The translations under genes were made by a program, and so were the position numbers. The notes beneath the pieces are model-generated. The model ran no database searches, was not told the DNA's origin, and worked only from the letters and a program-made list of their open reading frames with translations. Shown piece after piece: positions 9,172 to 20,800 of a stretch of 64,000 bases of DNA. Position 1 is the first letter of the stretch. The number at the start of each line of letters is the position of its first letter. Origin of the DNA: Seminavis robusta (lineage: Eukaryota > Bacillariophyta > Bacillariophyceae > Naviculales > Naviculaceae); the NCBI GenBank assembly GCA_903772945.1, contig CAICTM010000158.1:40167-104166 (forward strand). The letters run 5' to 3'.

Positions 9172-9586
9172 GTCCACCCTACTGTTTTCTCTTTAGTAAA
9201 ACGTTTAAAGAGTTAAAAGGAGTGGACAGCCCTTAATTTAAGATCCACCGCATCACTGGCGCGGCATGCGCTCTTGAAGTTGAATCCGAACGCACCTTGA
9301 CACTTGAAGTTGAATCCGAATCCAATCCACCAATCAGAAAACTCACCGCTGGAGAGTGTGTATCCCGTGCGAATTTAGGTGTCCTATCGGCAATGAAGTT
9401 TGCCCGACTCGTGAAACCGTTATGTAAGGATAACACTGCGGATTCACCAGTGAATAGAATATGGCGCGCTCGAAAAGTGATTTGCCGGTGTTGTACACCC
9501 GCAATCAAGAGGAAAACACCACAACCACGAAATGACACAACAAAAGCGGCCCCACTGTCGAACGTGTCGAGCCATTTTACTGCACG

Positions 9587-10606
9587 GTGGTCTACTTTCG
9601 AGGCTGTTATGAGAGAGGACTAGTCTATCGTTTTCGGATTGGGCAGAAGATTGGCATCGCAGTCTTCCGTGATTTTGCGATCACATGCGAAGATGCTGGG
9701 ATGAGGCGAAACTCCGTGCCGTTGACAGAACTTGAAGCAATCTATGGTTTGACCGATCAGATATCTACACCGGGGAGATCAAGGACATCTCGCCGGACGG
9801 TCGTGCTTTTGAGCATGACATAAACACTTTCCGTGGGTGTTCTGGAGCAATTGTCTTTCTGCTTGATCAAGGCCAGATTGATACACTCCAACCTCATCAA
9901 TAAGATAACTATATTCTTTGTCCAGTACTGGAGGTATCTTAACCCATTTAGCTACAGCAACACTGAGTTATTATCTTACAAGCAGACCAATCTCAGTATC
10001 TTTCATATCTTATAGCCACTACCTGGTAAATGCTTTTATTACATACCCTACTACTAACCATGCCCTGAGACAGTGAGGAGCCACCACCAAAGCTCAAGAA
10101 GGCCAAGGTGCAAAGCTAAAATTGATGAAACCAAAGATTTTGTGGTAGGGAGGCACCCTAAGATGAGGATATGGAGTACTTGGATGTAGATGGTGATGTG
10201 GTAGATAGTGGGTACTAGCTGCATTCAATCCCCGCATAGTCTTAGTATTAGCTTAGGATTTGAGACCTCAGTACTTGTAGCTTATCTTATTGGTTTGGGA
10301 AATCTGAGTGTCCGGGTTATCTAAACATTTCCGATAAGTTGAGTACTCGGTATCTTACACTTACTTATCTTAAGTGTGAGTGAGGAGTGTAATGGCATCA
10401 TTCCTGACGACTACGGCAAAGTTATTGCAGTCCATGTTGGAGGAAAGTACCGGTACAGTCGTACATGGGAGGTGGTGAGCTCAGAAACATTGCTTTCAAA
10501 CTTGGCAATGCGTGACGACGGATGTCATACCGGTAGGTTGCAGGTTGCAAGCCAGAAGTGTCAACCAAAGAATTTTGAGGCTGTGTTTTCATTGTCACCT
10601 GGGTAG
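9587..10606 (+). pseudogene. Peptidase-like gene remnant split by a MITE
   Basis: Fragments of one protein in shifting frames. 9587-9760 gives DFAITCEDAGMRRNSVPL; a shifted frame then gives ISPDGRAFEHDINTFRGCSG and AIVFLLDQ, ending at a stop near 9900; after an insertion, 10390-10440 gives IPDDYGKVIAVHVGGKY. GCSG followed by a hydrophobic strand resembles the GDSGGP region of trypsin-like peptidases, with Cys for Asp. At least one frameshift and the 472-bp insertion at 9901-10372 interrupt it. The upstream open frame at 9297-9623 may be more of the same gene, but I see no motif there. The assignment rests on one short motif. Confidence 0.4.
9901..10372. mobile_element. MITE-like insertion (472 bp)
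   Basis: Begins TAAGATAA and ends TTATCTTA, a short inverted repeat, with further partly inverted matches inside (GGTATCTTA against TAAGATACC). TA at each edge could be a TA target duplication as in Tc1/mariner-type MITEs. No coding capacity. It separates two parts of the peptidase-like remnant, which supports its being an insertion. Confidence 0.5.
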
Positions 10607-11225
10607 TTACTGGAGGACCGCCGGTAGAGGATGCATCATCGATTATTTAGAAGTTTTCCGCCTGGCATACTAAGGACGGTTGAAAGCTCCTAACTGTTGA
10701 TTGAAATTTCAATTTTGGCGCAAACTACAGTGCGAACTAGTGGTGCTTGTGAAACGGGTACCGGAAGATTCGATTCGATTCGATTCAATCGAATCTTCAC
10801 TGTTTCCTTACCACCAACTAGCTAGCTAGCTAGTCTAAGCAAACACGGAGAGGAGGATCAGCATCAGCAAGCTCACAAAGCAGCAAGCTGCTGTACTCTT
10901 TTCTCTTTTTGAACATAAGAAATTGCTATGAAAGAGGGACAAGAACATAAGTGGGAACCAACACAGAGTGTACGAACTCATCAAACCTACTAAACTCCCC
11001 TTGTCTACCGCTTCGTTTCTTGCTGACAAGAAGAATGATGAATCAACACATGGATCAATCACTTCCCTCCTAGCTCCTAGCATCAATGAGTGCTCTGCAG
11101 CTCGGATGCATGAGCTTTTCCAACATTTCGCTGACTTTTGAAAAACTCCAATCCTTTCTGGACTTCACCGCGTCGAACCTCCACAAATAGCAGTCAAGTG
11201 CCTCCACCTCCGCCATCGAGTTTCC
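10607..11225. other. Intergenic, no gene seen
   Basis: Contains a short GATTC tandem near 10768-10790 and a CTAG tandem near 10819-10832. Small open frames on both strands lack motifs. Confidence 0.4.
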
Positions 11226-11600
11226 TCAATTAGGGTTCATCCCACTCCAAAGCACAAGTCTTGGTCTCGTAGTCAACGCGGAAGCGAGCGTCCATGCGAT
11301 TGAAGAAATCAGTACCAAGTACGTTGATGTCCGCGAAATGTCTGTCCTGTGGGGAAAGAGTGACCTCCTGGCGGTCTCCCCATTCAAAGTCACCTTTTTC
11401 GTATTGTTCCCGACGTCCTTAACACCCTCCACCAATCTGTCCCAGGTTGGTTTTCCAATAAATGTGCAGGTGGCACCCGTATCAAGGAGAAAGACCGTCT
11501 TGTTCGTTGTACCCCGAAAGCTGATAACACACGGAGCAAAGCATCGACTGTACCTTGCCACGACGATACCATTCAACGGGGATTAATTTGGGCGGCATCC
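11226..11600 (-). pseudogene. Retropepsin-like aspartic protease fragment
   Basis: The minus strand shows a retroviral-type protease flap and active-site pattern: CVISF, then LLDTGATCTFIG with the catalytic DTGA. In a shifted frame it continues with DRHFADINVLGTDFF, the ILGxDF-like strand of the family, and ends in ALEWDEP before a stop near 11238. One frameshift lies near 11375. No reverse transcriptase or integrase is seen nearby, so it is either a domesticated single-domain protease gene or debris from a retroelement. Upstream on the same strand (about 11765-11630) is a short open stretch beginning MIEGKPVLQDPSFDILLSD that could be an earlier part of the same gene. Confidence 0.5.
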
Positions 11601-11844
11601 CCGGAAACATGGCAACGGTTCACAACCCCAACTGAGCTGTGATTTCTCCCAAAGTAACAACCCCTTTTTCATCGGTTCTACGCTCATTCTTCACATCGCT
11701 CAAGAGAATATCGAAAGAGGGATCTTGGAGAACGGGCTTTCCTTCTATCATAGTCTACGTAGTCGTCGCTGTTTTTGTTGCTTGCTAGCTATATACCGAT
11801 TTAGTACTTCGGTGGTTGTGCGTCGTCTCTTCCTTCGCTGTTTT

Positions 11845-11888
<44 letters not shown>

Positions 11889-12004
11889 GCTGTTGCTGTT
11901 TGCCTGTTGTTGTTGCTGTTGTTGTTGTTGTTGCTGTTGCTGTTGCTGTTCTGCTTGTTGCTGTTGCTGTTGCTGTTGCTGTTTGCTGTTGCTGTTGCTG
12001 TTTT

Positions 12005-12045
<41 letters not shown>

Positions 12046-12052
12046 GCTGGCA
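11845..12052. repeat. (TTG)n/(CTG)n trinucleotide array
   Basis: Mixed TTG and CTG triplets for about 200 bp with few interruptions. On the minus strand they read as CAA/CAG, giving poly-Gln and poly-Asn frames; a minus-strand frame at 11748-12089 runs through it. On the plus strand they give Leu or Cys runs. The array lies just upstream, in minus orientation, of the protease fragment and could be the low-complexity N-terminus of that gene. I do not call a CDS because triplet repeats keep several frames open. Confidence 0.8.
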
Positions 12053-12089
12053 GCACGTTCAAAGAGGTGTGCCTCTTAAGCTCCCACAA

Positions 12090-13157
12090 GCGGGACTTAT
12101 AGATTTATGCCGGCTGTGTGGTACCGTAATTCCTCCACCGGACGTCTTTACAGGTTGGCGCTCTTAGCAGGTGGTCCATGACGACTTAGTTTCTCCTTTG
12201 ACTAGCTAGCTAGCTAGCTAGCTAGCTAGCTAGCTAGCTAGCTAGAGCCGAGTCTACAGGTCCTTACTAGCTAGTAGTATGGAAGTCTTCTCGGCAAACT
12301 CATGAATCCGTCGGTTTCTTCCCAAGAATCAAAGTCCACAGCACAAACTATTATCGAACTTAGATTTTACCACTGGACGTTCACTGTCAGCTTGTGTAAC
12401 CGTTGCAAGAAGACAACGGGGGTTTAGAGTAGGTAGATTATCTACGGAAGCCAGTTGCATGGTTCCATTTCTTTTTGGTTCAGGCACCTTGTATCGCAGG
12501 ACAAATGGAGATCGTGGCGGCCGAAGAAAGCATGTGAGCATGAGGAGTCGAGGCGACAGGGGCACACTTGATGGTTGATTGAATAATCGCTCCTCCGGCT
12601 GGGACTTAGTCTAGTACAGAGACGAGCAGGTTTCTTCACGTGGGCGGGGGGGAACGCGAGAGGAGTTGCGCACCATTGTGGAAGCAAAGCGGCACCATTC
12701 TGAGTCCCTGGAATGGAGAACATTATTTGTTCAACGAGGCACGGCCCAATTATCTGGACATGATTGGAGATTTGTGGTAAACGTGGCCGTAGGACTTGTC
12801 CGGGTACCCTTTTAAAAGCTACGATGCCACCAGCCTCAAAACCAGGATGATGACGAGTTCGCCTTCGATTCGTGTAGTCGAGAAACCAACAGAGCAAAAA
12901 CAACCTCATGGCACACTGGTACAAATGAAAGCTTTGTTCCTGCCTTGGCAACTAAAACACGCCCTTGACTGCCGTGTCTACATGTGGACTCTCCATCAGT
13001 AACTTTGCTTTGCTTGGAATCGGTGCAACGCGGCCAATCCAGCGTGGAGCATAGGATAGATGGCTAATTTAGATTTGGTGTACCGTGTGATCTTTGACAT
13101 GCAAAATAAAAAGTAAAACACTGATGTGAGAAAACGCCGAGCCTGCCAGCCACTTTC
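12090..13157. other. Intergenic with (CTAG)n tract
   Basis: A CTAG tandem of about 40 bp lies near 12203-12245. No convincing gene: open frames such as 12442-12951 on the minus strand have no motif and atypical composition. A(T)-rich 3' flank of the receptor gene lies near 13080-13157. Confidence 0.45.
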
Positions 13158-15837
13158 TCATATGATTCCAGGGAGCACATAGTGCTGAGGTCCATTCAAG
13201 CCTGGATTCAACATGTTTCGTCCATCTCGGGGGATCCAGGTTTGAAGGTTCCTCTCATATATCTCTGCATAACTGCCAACTGCAAGAATGGCATCGCGGA
13301 ACATTCGCTTCATGGAGGGTCCATAGAGGAGGACCTCTGGCATTCGGATTGATGTTGTACTGTTAATGCCTTCCTCTTCTGCAAATGTGATTGCCTCCAC
13401 AATCCAGTAAACAAATGTGGACCAATCATGGTCATCACTAACTGTAGCAAGGCAGTAGTTTTCTTCTTCCCCATGATCCCCTGACCCATAAAAGTATGGT
13501 TTGGAAAAGGAGTACACAACTCCAGTCATAGGGTCACGAAAATTTTCTAGTTTCCATGTGGCGCCAGCAACAACATCCACCTCACCACCGGCAAGTTTGG
13601 CAAAGGCATCAGTGGAATCATTCAAATCAACAAGTACAACATGATTTGGACCGCTGAACAAGCCAGCTGCAATGGCACGGCAATAGTCCACATCCACCCC
13701 CAGTGGTGCATTCTTCTCCTTCGTCATTGTTGCAAAACCTGGACGAGCATACCTCACTCCACAGTGCACCACGCCCCTGTCAAGGATAGCAGCCATTGTG
13801 GTTCCAAAATCGCTTTGATCCCTTTGGTAGTCTATGACGCCAAAGGGATGTGAATAGAGCAAGCCAGAGGCACCATTGTTGATGGAATTCAGACTGCCAC
13901 GGGGAAGAGTGGAAGAAAAATGTCGTTCATAGATCTCACCGAAGTTGCCTGAAGCTTGAATAGCCCAACGAAACATGTCCTCATACTGTTCCCCGAACAC
14001 ACTTGTCTGAGGCATCATGTCAGCTTCTGCTTGTGTGATGTTGTGCTGTTCAGCTGCAAATAATGCTTGTAGGACACTGTTGACAAACGCAATGAATTCG
14101 GGATCACTTTGTCCCATCACCAGGCAATTGGGCTCCTTGTAAAAGCATTGAGTGCCAATCTCATAGTCACCTACATAGCCAGCATCACGGGCATACTCCT
14201 CAAGAATGGAAGTGCCTTCAAATGTAGCAATATTGCAGCTACCATCAGCTAAGCCACCGCGAATAGCTGCCATGCCGCTCTTTTGAACAATGAACTTGTG
14301 AGGAAGTTTGCCTTCCAGAAATCTTGAATCTATTGAGTCACCCCAGACGCAGATCCTGATATCACTACAGTTTCCAAGATGCCGAAACCCGTCTTCTGCG
14401 CACTTGAGATAGAAAGGATCCCCTGCTAACTTCAGACACTCATAGAAATAGGGCTGTGAAAATGACAGCCCCATTCCACCTTCTGGCTACATTGATAAAA
14501 AAGAATGACAATCTTGAGTTGCGGTAGCATCCTTGAACCAATGCAAACAAGCATCCAGAACAAGCAACCTACCCCCGTCACTTGTCGCTGCATGTTGTGT
14601 GTCAAGGCTCTGGATATAATGTCAAATGTTCCGTCGTTGACTTGTAGAAACACTGTGGCGTTAGATGCAGCGCCCTCACGGCTCACCAGGGCTGCATCAC
14701 CTAGAATGGCTCCGGCAATTGCCTTGCACTACATGTACAAAGCAAAGAATGAGAAGCAGATTTGCAAGCTGACGGCGAATCTAAGAGTGGGTCTGCCACC
14801 ACCTCCTTACTTACCACATCCATATCAAAGCCCATCAAAGAGTCTTGGTAGTATCGAATGGCACATTTTAGATAGCCACGCTCTTTCACTCTTTGGAGAA
14901 CCGATTGCTCCAGTTTGTCGGAGGAGGGTGCCATCTCCATCAGGATCTCCTGTTTGGGATCAAATGTACCTGCCAAACCCAAAACCAAAACTACAATGAT
15001 ACACACCATACACAAGCCTCCCGCGGCAATGATGGTTTTTCTCCAGCCAAACGTTCGGGATGGTTCTACTACTCCTTCAATCAAAGGGGGCTGGAAGCGG
15101 GATGCTTGCTGCGCTTCCCCAGGTCTTGCTTCAGCCTCCTGACCCTCCTCTAATGCAGCTGCATCACGCTCGTTGTGACCAGATCTTGCCGCCACGACCA
15201 CAAATCCTTGCAAGGGACTTTGACGAATGGCCATGTCACTAGTACCTTGAGATTGAGGTAGTGCAAGCGACGTATCCTCGGCCCGTGACCGCTCGTTTTG
15301 TTCATGATTGTCGTGGTGTGGGGTGTCTACATGTAGGCTGTTGTAGACTGGGTATGCTCCGGGCTGGGCTTGTGGTGTCTCCACAGCTCCCCTCCGAAGA
15401 AGTGTTTGAGGAGGGCGCTGTCTCTGTGGGGTCTGGTGCTCTGGTGCTTCATGAATGGGAGCTTGCGCTACATCAGGATCTTGTAGCTTTTCTTTGCCAA
15501 CTTCCAGTGCCTCCTCCTCAACGCTAACATCGATGAATGCGATGTTGTCCCAGTCATTCTGAGCGTCACTCATACGCTGCTTGACGACCTTCAAGAGAAC
15601 ATCCTCGTCTAACTCGCTTTCTTCGTTGGTGTTGTCGGCCATCATCTCTTCCACTGCAGCTGCTGACCCGTTCTTTTGGTCTGCTTCTAAGGATGACATG
15701 TTTCTTCCTCCTTCCTCCTTGTTTTCACTCACGCGCTGCTGGACAATCTTCAAGAGAACATCCTCCTCTAACTCACTTTCTTCATTGGTGTTCTCGGCCA
15801 TCGTCTCTTTCCCTGCAGCTCCGAGCAAAGAAATCAA
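13158..15837 (-). CDS. Type II membrane protein with tandem solute-binding domains
   Basis: Three exons: 15837-14815, 14728-14582 and 14486-13158 (introns of 86 and 95 bp, GT-AG), joining to 832 residues. The N-terminal 260 residues are cytosolic-looking and disordered, with a duplicated block (ENTNEESELEED and DNTNEESELDED, residues about 15-37 and 68-90). A membrane helix follows at 268-291. Outside are two bacterial SBP_bac_3-like modules: the first starts at RGYLKCAIRYYQDSLMGFDM and continues across the splice into CKAIAGAILGD; the second has GVVHCGVRYARPGF and LGVDVDYCRAIAAGLF. Such domains bind amino acids in bacteria and ionotropic receptors; ligand and role here are unknown. The ATG at 15932, equivalent to the paralogue start, is soon followed by a stop, so translation probably starts at 15837 or 15801. 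A paralogue begins the window. Confidence 0.8.
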
Positions 15838-15932
15838 CGCAGTTTTAGGAAGGAGACAAACTATTGAAGCACATCACTCTCGAGCGCCTTCTTACCACTG
15901 GACTCTTTTTTTGGATCTGCTTCTTCCGACAT

Positions 15933-16984
15933 GTTCGTCTATGCTCGTTTTGCTGTTTTTTGTGAGACGATTTACGCTGGCTTCCGTAGCGGCACATCTA
16001 ACTAAACTCCCTCGTTGCCAGTTCACTAATAAATAGACGTGGTGAGGCTGCGGAAGCAATGGGCGCAAGCGCCACTGTCGCAGCCAACCCTCTTTTTTTG
16101 GACCATGGCCAGAGCGAAGTTTTGTTAGGCTCTCATTACAGCAACTTGGTCTCTGCGTCTCTGCGTCTCTGCGTCTCTGCCAAAGAAGGAGGCTGGAACA
16201 ACAGCACAAACCAATCAGGAAGCACGGTCCTGGACCGTTGAGGAAATTTGGAGTCGTGGTTGGCTCTCTTTTAATTATGAGACGTCTCTTGTAGGAGACT
16301 TAAAATGTCTCCGGTGCAGACTTAGGAGATTAAAGAGAATGCTCCTATTAATTAAAAGGAGACGTCTACTATTTAAAGCGGATGTCTACTAAGCAATATG
16401 AGACGTACCCATCTTAGTTACAAAGTCTCTTCTCTATTATGAGACTTCTTTCATTTATTTCGAGACGTCTGCTATAAAAAGGAGACGTTTAAAGAAGAGA
16501 TGTGGACGTCTAGACTCTATTATTACGACTTTAATAAATTTTAGTTAAATTCGTGGCCACAACAGAATCACGTTTCCACAGAGGTCCTGCTACTTATACT
16601 GGTATTTAATACTATTAAAATTTAAAAATATATTTATGGCATTCGACTCAAATCCGAACTGGGACATTGAAAGCCTGTAAGTAGAAAGACCTACCGATCG
16701 TGAAACGATTTACTATACTGAGTGAGTACTACATGTACTACTGTATTATTAAAGAGGCTGTGTTTTCCTATGGTACCGGTAATAACTTTCAAAACTGACA
16801 TCAGGTCGTCCTTCTCTTCTTTTTTGTTGCCACATCCCCACAGCCACAGCCCCCCAGCCCCATTGATGGGCTGGCTAACTAACAAGTGAGGATTGGACGT
16901 TGGATAGCGAGAATGCTGTGGGCAAAAAGCAGAAGACTGGCTAGCTGCCATGAAGTTGCTGTCGATGGGGTTCGCACGCTTGTC
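15933..16984. other. Intergenic, with dispersed GAGACGTCT motifs
   Basis: No supported gene. A CTCTGCGT triplet-like tandem (about 16150-16180) precedes a 250-bp A+T-rich stretch, 16262-16512, in which GAGACGTCT or close variants recur at least six times in both orientations (the core AGACGTCT is palindromic). The function of these repeats is unknown. Confidence 0.5.
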
Positions 16985-17756
16985 TTATCCACCTATCCCT
17001 CTACCTGCCATGTTGTTGTGTTGTATTGTTGTATTATCCATTGGAAGCACCAAGCTGTAACTCACACTCGCTGAAATGGCGTCGATGTTGATGTGGGACC
17101 CACCCGCAGGGGACAACCATAACACTTCTAGTAGCTTTGGAGGCGCCCAATTTGTAAAGGGCGAAAGTAACTCTGCCGTGATTTCCGCTGTTGCTTCGTC
17201 AAAGTCGTCTTGCTCCTCCTGAGGGCCCGCTTGATCCCACTCCGTAATGCGACAGCGATTGTCCATTGTCACTAGGGCGTTCTCGTTCTGGTACCAGGTA
17301 CAAGGTTGTGTCGAATGGATACGGTATCCAGCATTGTCTGGGTCGACGGGATTCTTCAAGGTGGTCACCTTTTCTATGTATTGAACTCTCACTTGTTTGG
17401 CATTGGCATTATTAGGTATTGGCACTGGCATTATTAGGTATTGGCACGGATCACTTTTATCTCCTGTATATCAATTTGGAAATCCGCCAGGAAAAAACCT
17501 CCCGCCCAAAATAGTAAATTGGCAGGAGTGTTGGTACCATTGTGCTATTCTGAAAATCAGAGCTGTAACCGTTCGCTGCACACAAGAGTCTCTCCTTTTC
17601 GACACACTCGAGCGTCCGGAGGACAGCTAACCCTACGGTACCAGTACCGCTTTTAAATAAACCGAGGGCGTTCCAGAAGGCTACCAGGGTGTGCATACTA
17701 TCGGAGGAGCCAGCATCAGATGGTTCCATCATCAGTCTTTGCTTCGCTACAGCCAT
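16985..17756 (-). CDS. Hypothetical, possibly two exons
   Basis: Two minus-strand frames, 17457-17756 (begins MAVAKQRLMMEPSDAGSSDS) and 16985-17431 (148 codons, Asp/Glu-rich middle, ends in a hydrophobic stretch), could be exons of one small gene. I could not choose a convincing splice pair, so the join is unproven. A short duplication (CCTAATAATGCCA twice) lies at the boundary near 17400-17435. No domain recognised. Confidence 0.3.
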
Positions 17757-17862
17757 TCTAGTTGTACAACATTACCACTTCTAAACTGAAAGAACGTCCT
17801 CATTTATTTGTATGAATATCGGTAACACCCTTGGAAGGTAGCGTCAGGGGAGGATAGGCTCA

Positions 17863-20800
17863 TCATTCAGCGGATGGTGCTTCAGGTGTTTCAAGTTCCA
17901 GCAACCAATGGGGCGACTCTTGGGCCTCGCTGTTGAAATTCACAACCCTGCCGGTTCCTCGAGGCATTTCGTCCCGCGATGTCGGCTTGAGAAAGGGAAG
18001 ATGTGTCATAATTGACACAGCAAGTTCGTCACGCATGATATCATCCTCCTCAAAAGTGAAGACACTGATATCAATGTGACCCCTTCCATCCCAGGTCGTA
18101 ACTGCATGCCCATCCGGCCAGAACGCTGTGATTACACAACCCTCGGAAATCCCTCCAGACACCTGCAAATCATGCCGTCCGTCCTTCTTGTCGATGTCAA
18201 TTTCGACCGAGCTGAGAGCCGAAGAGAAGGTCTCGTGCACAATTGTTGACGACAACGAAGCGGTTTCTGCCTCGTCCGCAGCCTCGAACCGAGCAACCAA
18301 GTCCTTCCTGTGCACTGTCATCACATCGCCATCGGAATCGTACCCTCTGATTTTGAACATGCCCTCCTCCGGAAGTTGTTCAATGACTGCACCCTGAGAC
18401 CAAAATCCATTGCGTCGAATCAAAACAGGTTGCCGAACTTCCAAAGGAGATTCATTCTCGAACTTCCGAAGTCTATCGCGGCTCGTTTCTTGCTCTTCCT
18501 CTTCTCCATCCACAATGACGGCATAGCCACCACCGTCCCGTTCCTCGACGACCTGCCCAAGTGCCCAACGGCCCTTCCAGACATCAACATTGTAGTTGAT
18601 CAGTATCTTTGTTCCTCCTTCAAGAGGCGATTCGGAGGGTTGGATCTCAAATTGCAAAATGGTTTGGTGCCCCACAGCATTTTGGTTCAGCCACTGTTTA
18701 GTGGCGTCACCGCGATCAAAGTCTGAAGTGGACCCGACAACATTTGGCAGAAAGTCCGCAGCGTATTGTAATACACCATCATCGACCTTGCGAAGGTGTC
18801 CGACGAGGCTCGTTTCTTCTTCGACCTCCTTGAGAAATGTTGCCACATCATGAAACACGCCGCGGCTACCGGTAGAGAACAGTCCAACCTCCAAGGAGTT
18901 TGACTTGCTTTCAAAGAGTACAACGCCTCTTTGTGCCGTGGTGTGGATATCGAATTCCGTTTGGAAGCGTTCCAGAAGCGCTTGCCGCCACGATGATGCC
19001 GATACCTCGAAAGACAGTGACAGGACGGCATACGCTTCTTGCAACAGCTCAAGCCTCTGAGGCTTGTCCCGAAGGATCTTGTGCAAGATCTGCCCCATGA
19101 CTTTGGAGGCGTTCACGTCGACCACAATGTTATCAATCTTCCCGACTCGTTCCACGGATTCCAAGAGTGCAGCAGCTGCCGCCAAGGCACATGCGTTGAT
19201 CTTCTCTAGATCATCAGAAGAGCTGTCACTGAGGTCTGCGCAGCCCATTAGAGGAATCAAGTTCTTGAATCCGGCATTACGAAGCGCTCCAAGCGCAACA
19301 CAGGACGATTCTTCATCGGGGCACACAACAGCAACGACGGGCTCTGATTTGCCCCCGAATAGAGCAGCCTTTTGGACAATGGTCGTGATGGCAGCATCGG
19401 CAATGCCTTCGACGGCGGCAGCATCCAAGGTCCCCTTCTCGCCACATGTGGGGGCTTGTTTTCCGCGACTTGACGCCTTGGGTACACCAAACATTCCACC
19501 CGACACGATGCGGAGGGACGAAGAAGACGGCTTGTCCGCATTACTGCTTAGCACAGCTACCAGCTCCTTGCGTGCTGGTTCAAGCTTGCCAAAATGACTG
19601 TAGAGTTTCACATCCAATGCAATGTACTTTTGGTCAGGAAAGACTTGTACAGCGACGTAACCTTCTACGAAAAGCATCACAGCAAGATTGTCATTGTTTG
19701 GAGCCTCATTCGTGGTCAGTTCCGTGAGGCCGATGCCCGCCATGACATTGCTGATTTTGGCTTGTATCTTTTCAGGTTTCTCCTTTGCAATTTGAGTGTC
19801 TTCCACTTCAAGGATCATGTGGACACCAAAACCTCGTTCCTTTTGATCCTTTTCGCCGTCGGCCGAACCATCACACGATGGGTCCGGAATGTCATTATTG
19901 CGGTAATTCAACCAGCGAGCAAACTTGTCGGTGCCATCATCCAAACTGGATACATTCAAATAGACCGTCTCCACGCCATGACCCGTCAGCTCCTTGGTGA
20001 GAAAGTCCACATTGGTACTGCCAATGGTAATCGATTGTTGACACAACTGTGGGACGTCCAGGAACTCGAGATCCACCTCGTAGGCCGCGAAGCCCGTGGA
20101 CCGACGAGGATAGAAGTCTTCGTTGCGGGCCAGAATGCCTTCGGGCTGCAGTAGCTGCATGGCAACATCCATAATGGTCTTGTCATGCGTCACCATCAAG
20201 GTTTCCGCCACGTTGGTCTGCAGATCCACAATGACCAAATCAAAGGTACCATAAAACTCATCGCCCTGTTCCAGCAACATGGATAGACTCTTGGTGGCAT
20301 CACCAAACCACCACTGCACTTTGGGATTGTCAAAATGGGGCTGTGTCCCCATGTGCTTGAAACTGCTTCGAACGACTTCTTGATCCAATTCCATCCCAAA
20401 GACAACCTCCAAGGAATCTTCATACTTTAAAATTTCATGCAACAGCATGTTGTCTCCACCCCCCAAGTAAATGACTCGCTTCAGGGTTGGTATGAACCGG
20501 GTGGGGTAGTGGACGACCGATTCGTGATAGTGTGGACGCCAACTGGTACACGTCTGCAACCAACCACTGAGGTAGAGACAGACATCTTCAATTTCTTCAT
20601 TGTATTCAAAAGTAATCCCTTGATACTGTGACGTGATATCTCCTATTTGTTCGTAGGAAGCTTCTCCCATGTAGGAAGTGGTATCGCCACCACAGACAAA
20701 GAGTTCCTCTTCCTCTTCTTGTTGCTCGCTGAACGGCATGCCTGGTTTGACGCCGTGCACCTGCAAGTCGTCCAAGGCACTTGTCAAATCGGGAACCTTT

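Larger units (their letters stand above)
1731..9178 (+). mobile_element. Element A: composite YR + CRESS-Rep mobile element
   Basis: A 7.4 kb unit bounded by a 21-bp direct repeat (20/21 identical) at 1731-1751 and 9157-9177. Order: tyrosine recombinase (+), small gene (-), small gene (+), minisatellite, CRESS-type Rep (+), divergent pair of small genes, four 49-bp repeats, an orphan frame, then an origin-like hairpin. The right boundary repeat is the 3' arm of that hairpin plus a few bases, as expected if a circular form was opened at its origin, or recombined at a site lying on it. Rep and YR each carry one frameshift, so the copy is probably inactive. Cryptons are known YR DNA transposons and CRESS viruses use Rep plus hairpin; the combination is not one I recognise. 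The boundaries are inferred from the repeats, not from an empty site. Confidence 0.7.

Noticed and set aside
11725-12102. Long Leu/Cys-run frames on the plus strand
   Set aside because: Products of the TTG/CTG array, not protein-like sequence.
12442-12951. Minus-strand frame of 169 codons
   Set aside because: No motif, mixed Cys/Arg/Pro composition, lies in repeat-bearing intergenic DNA.
16519-16530. TATTATTAC, a perfect CRESS nonamer match
   Set aside because: No stem flanks it. With seven fixed bases about eight matches are expected by chance on both strands of this window, so the nonamer counts only inside a hairpin.
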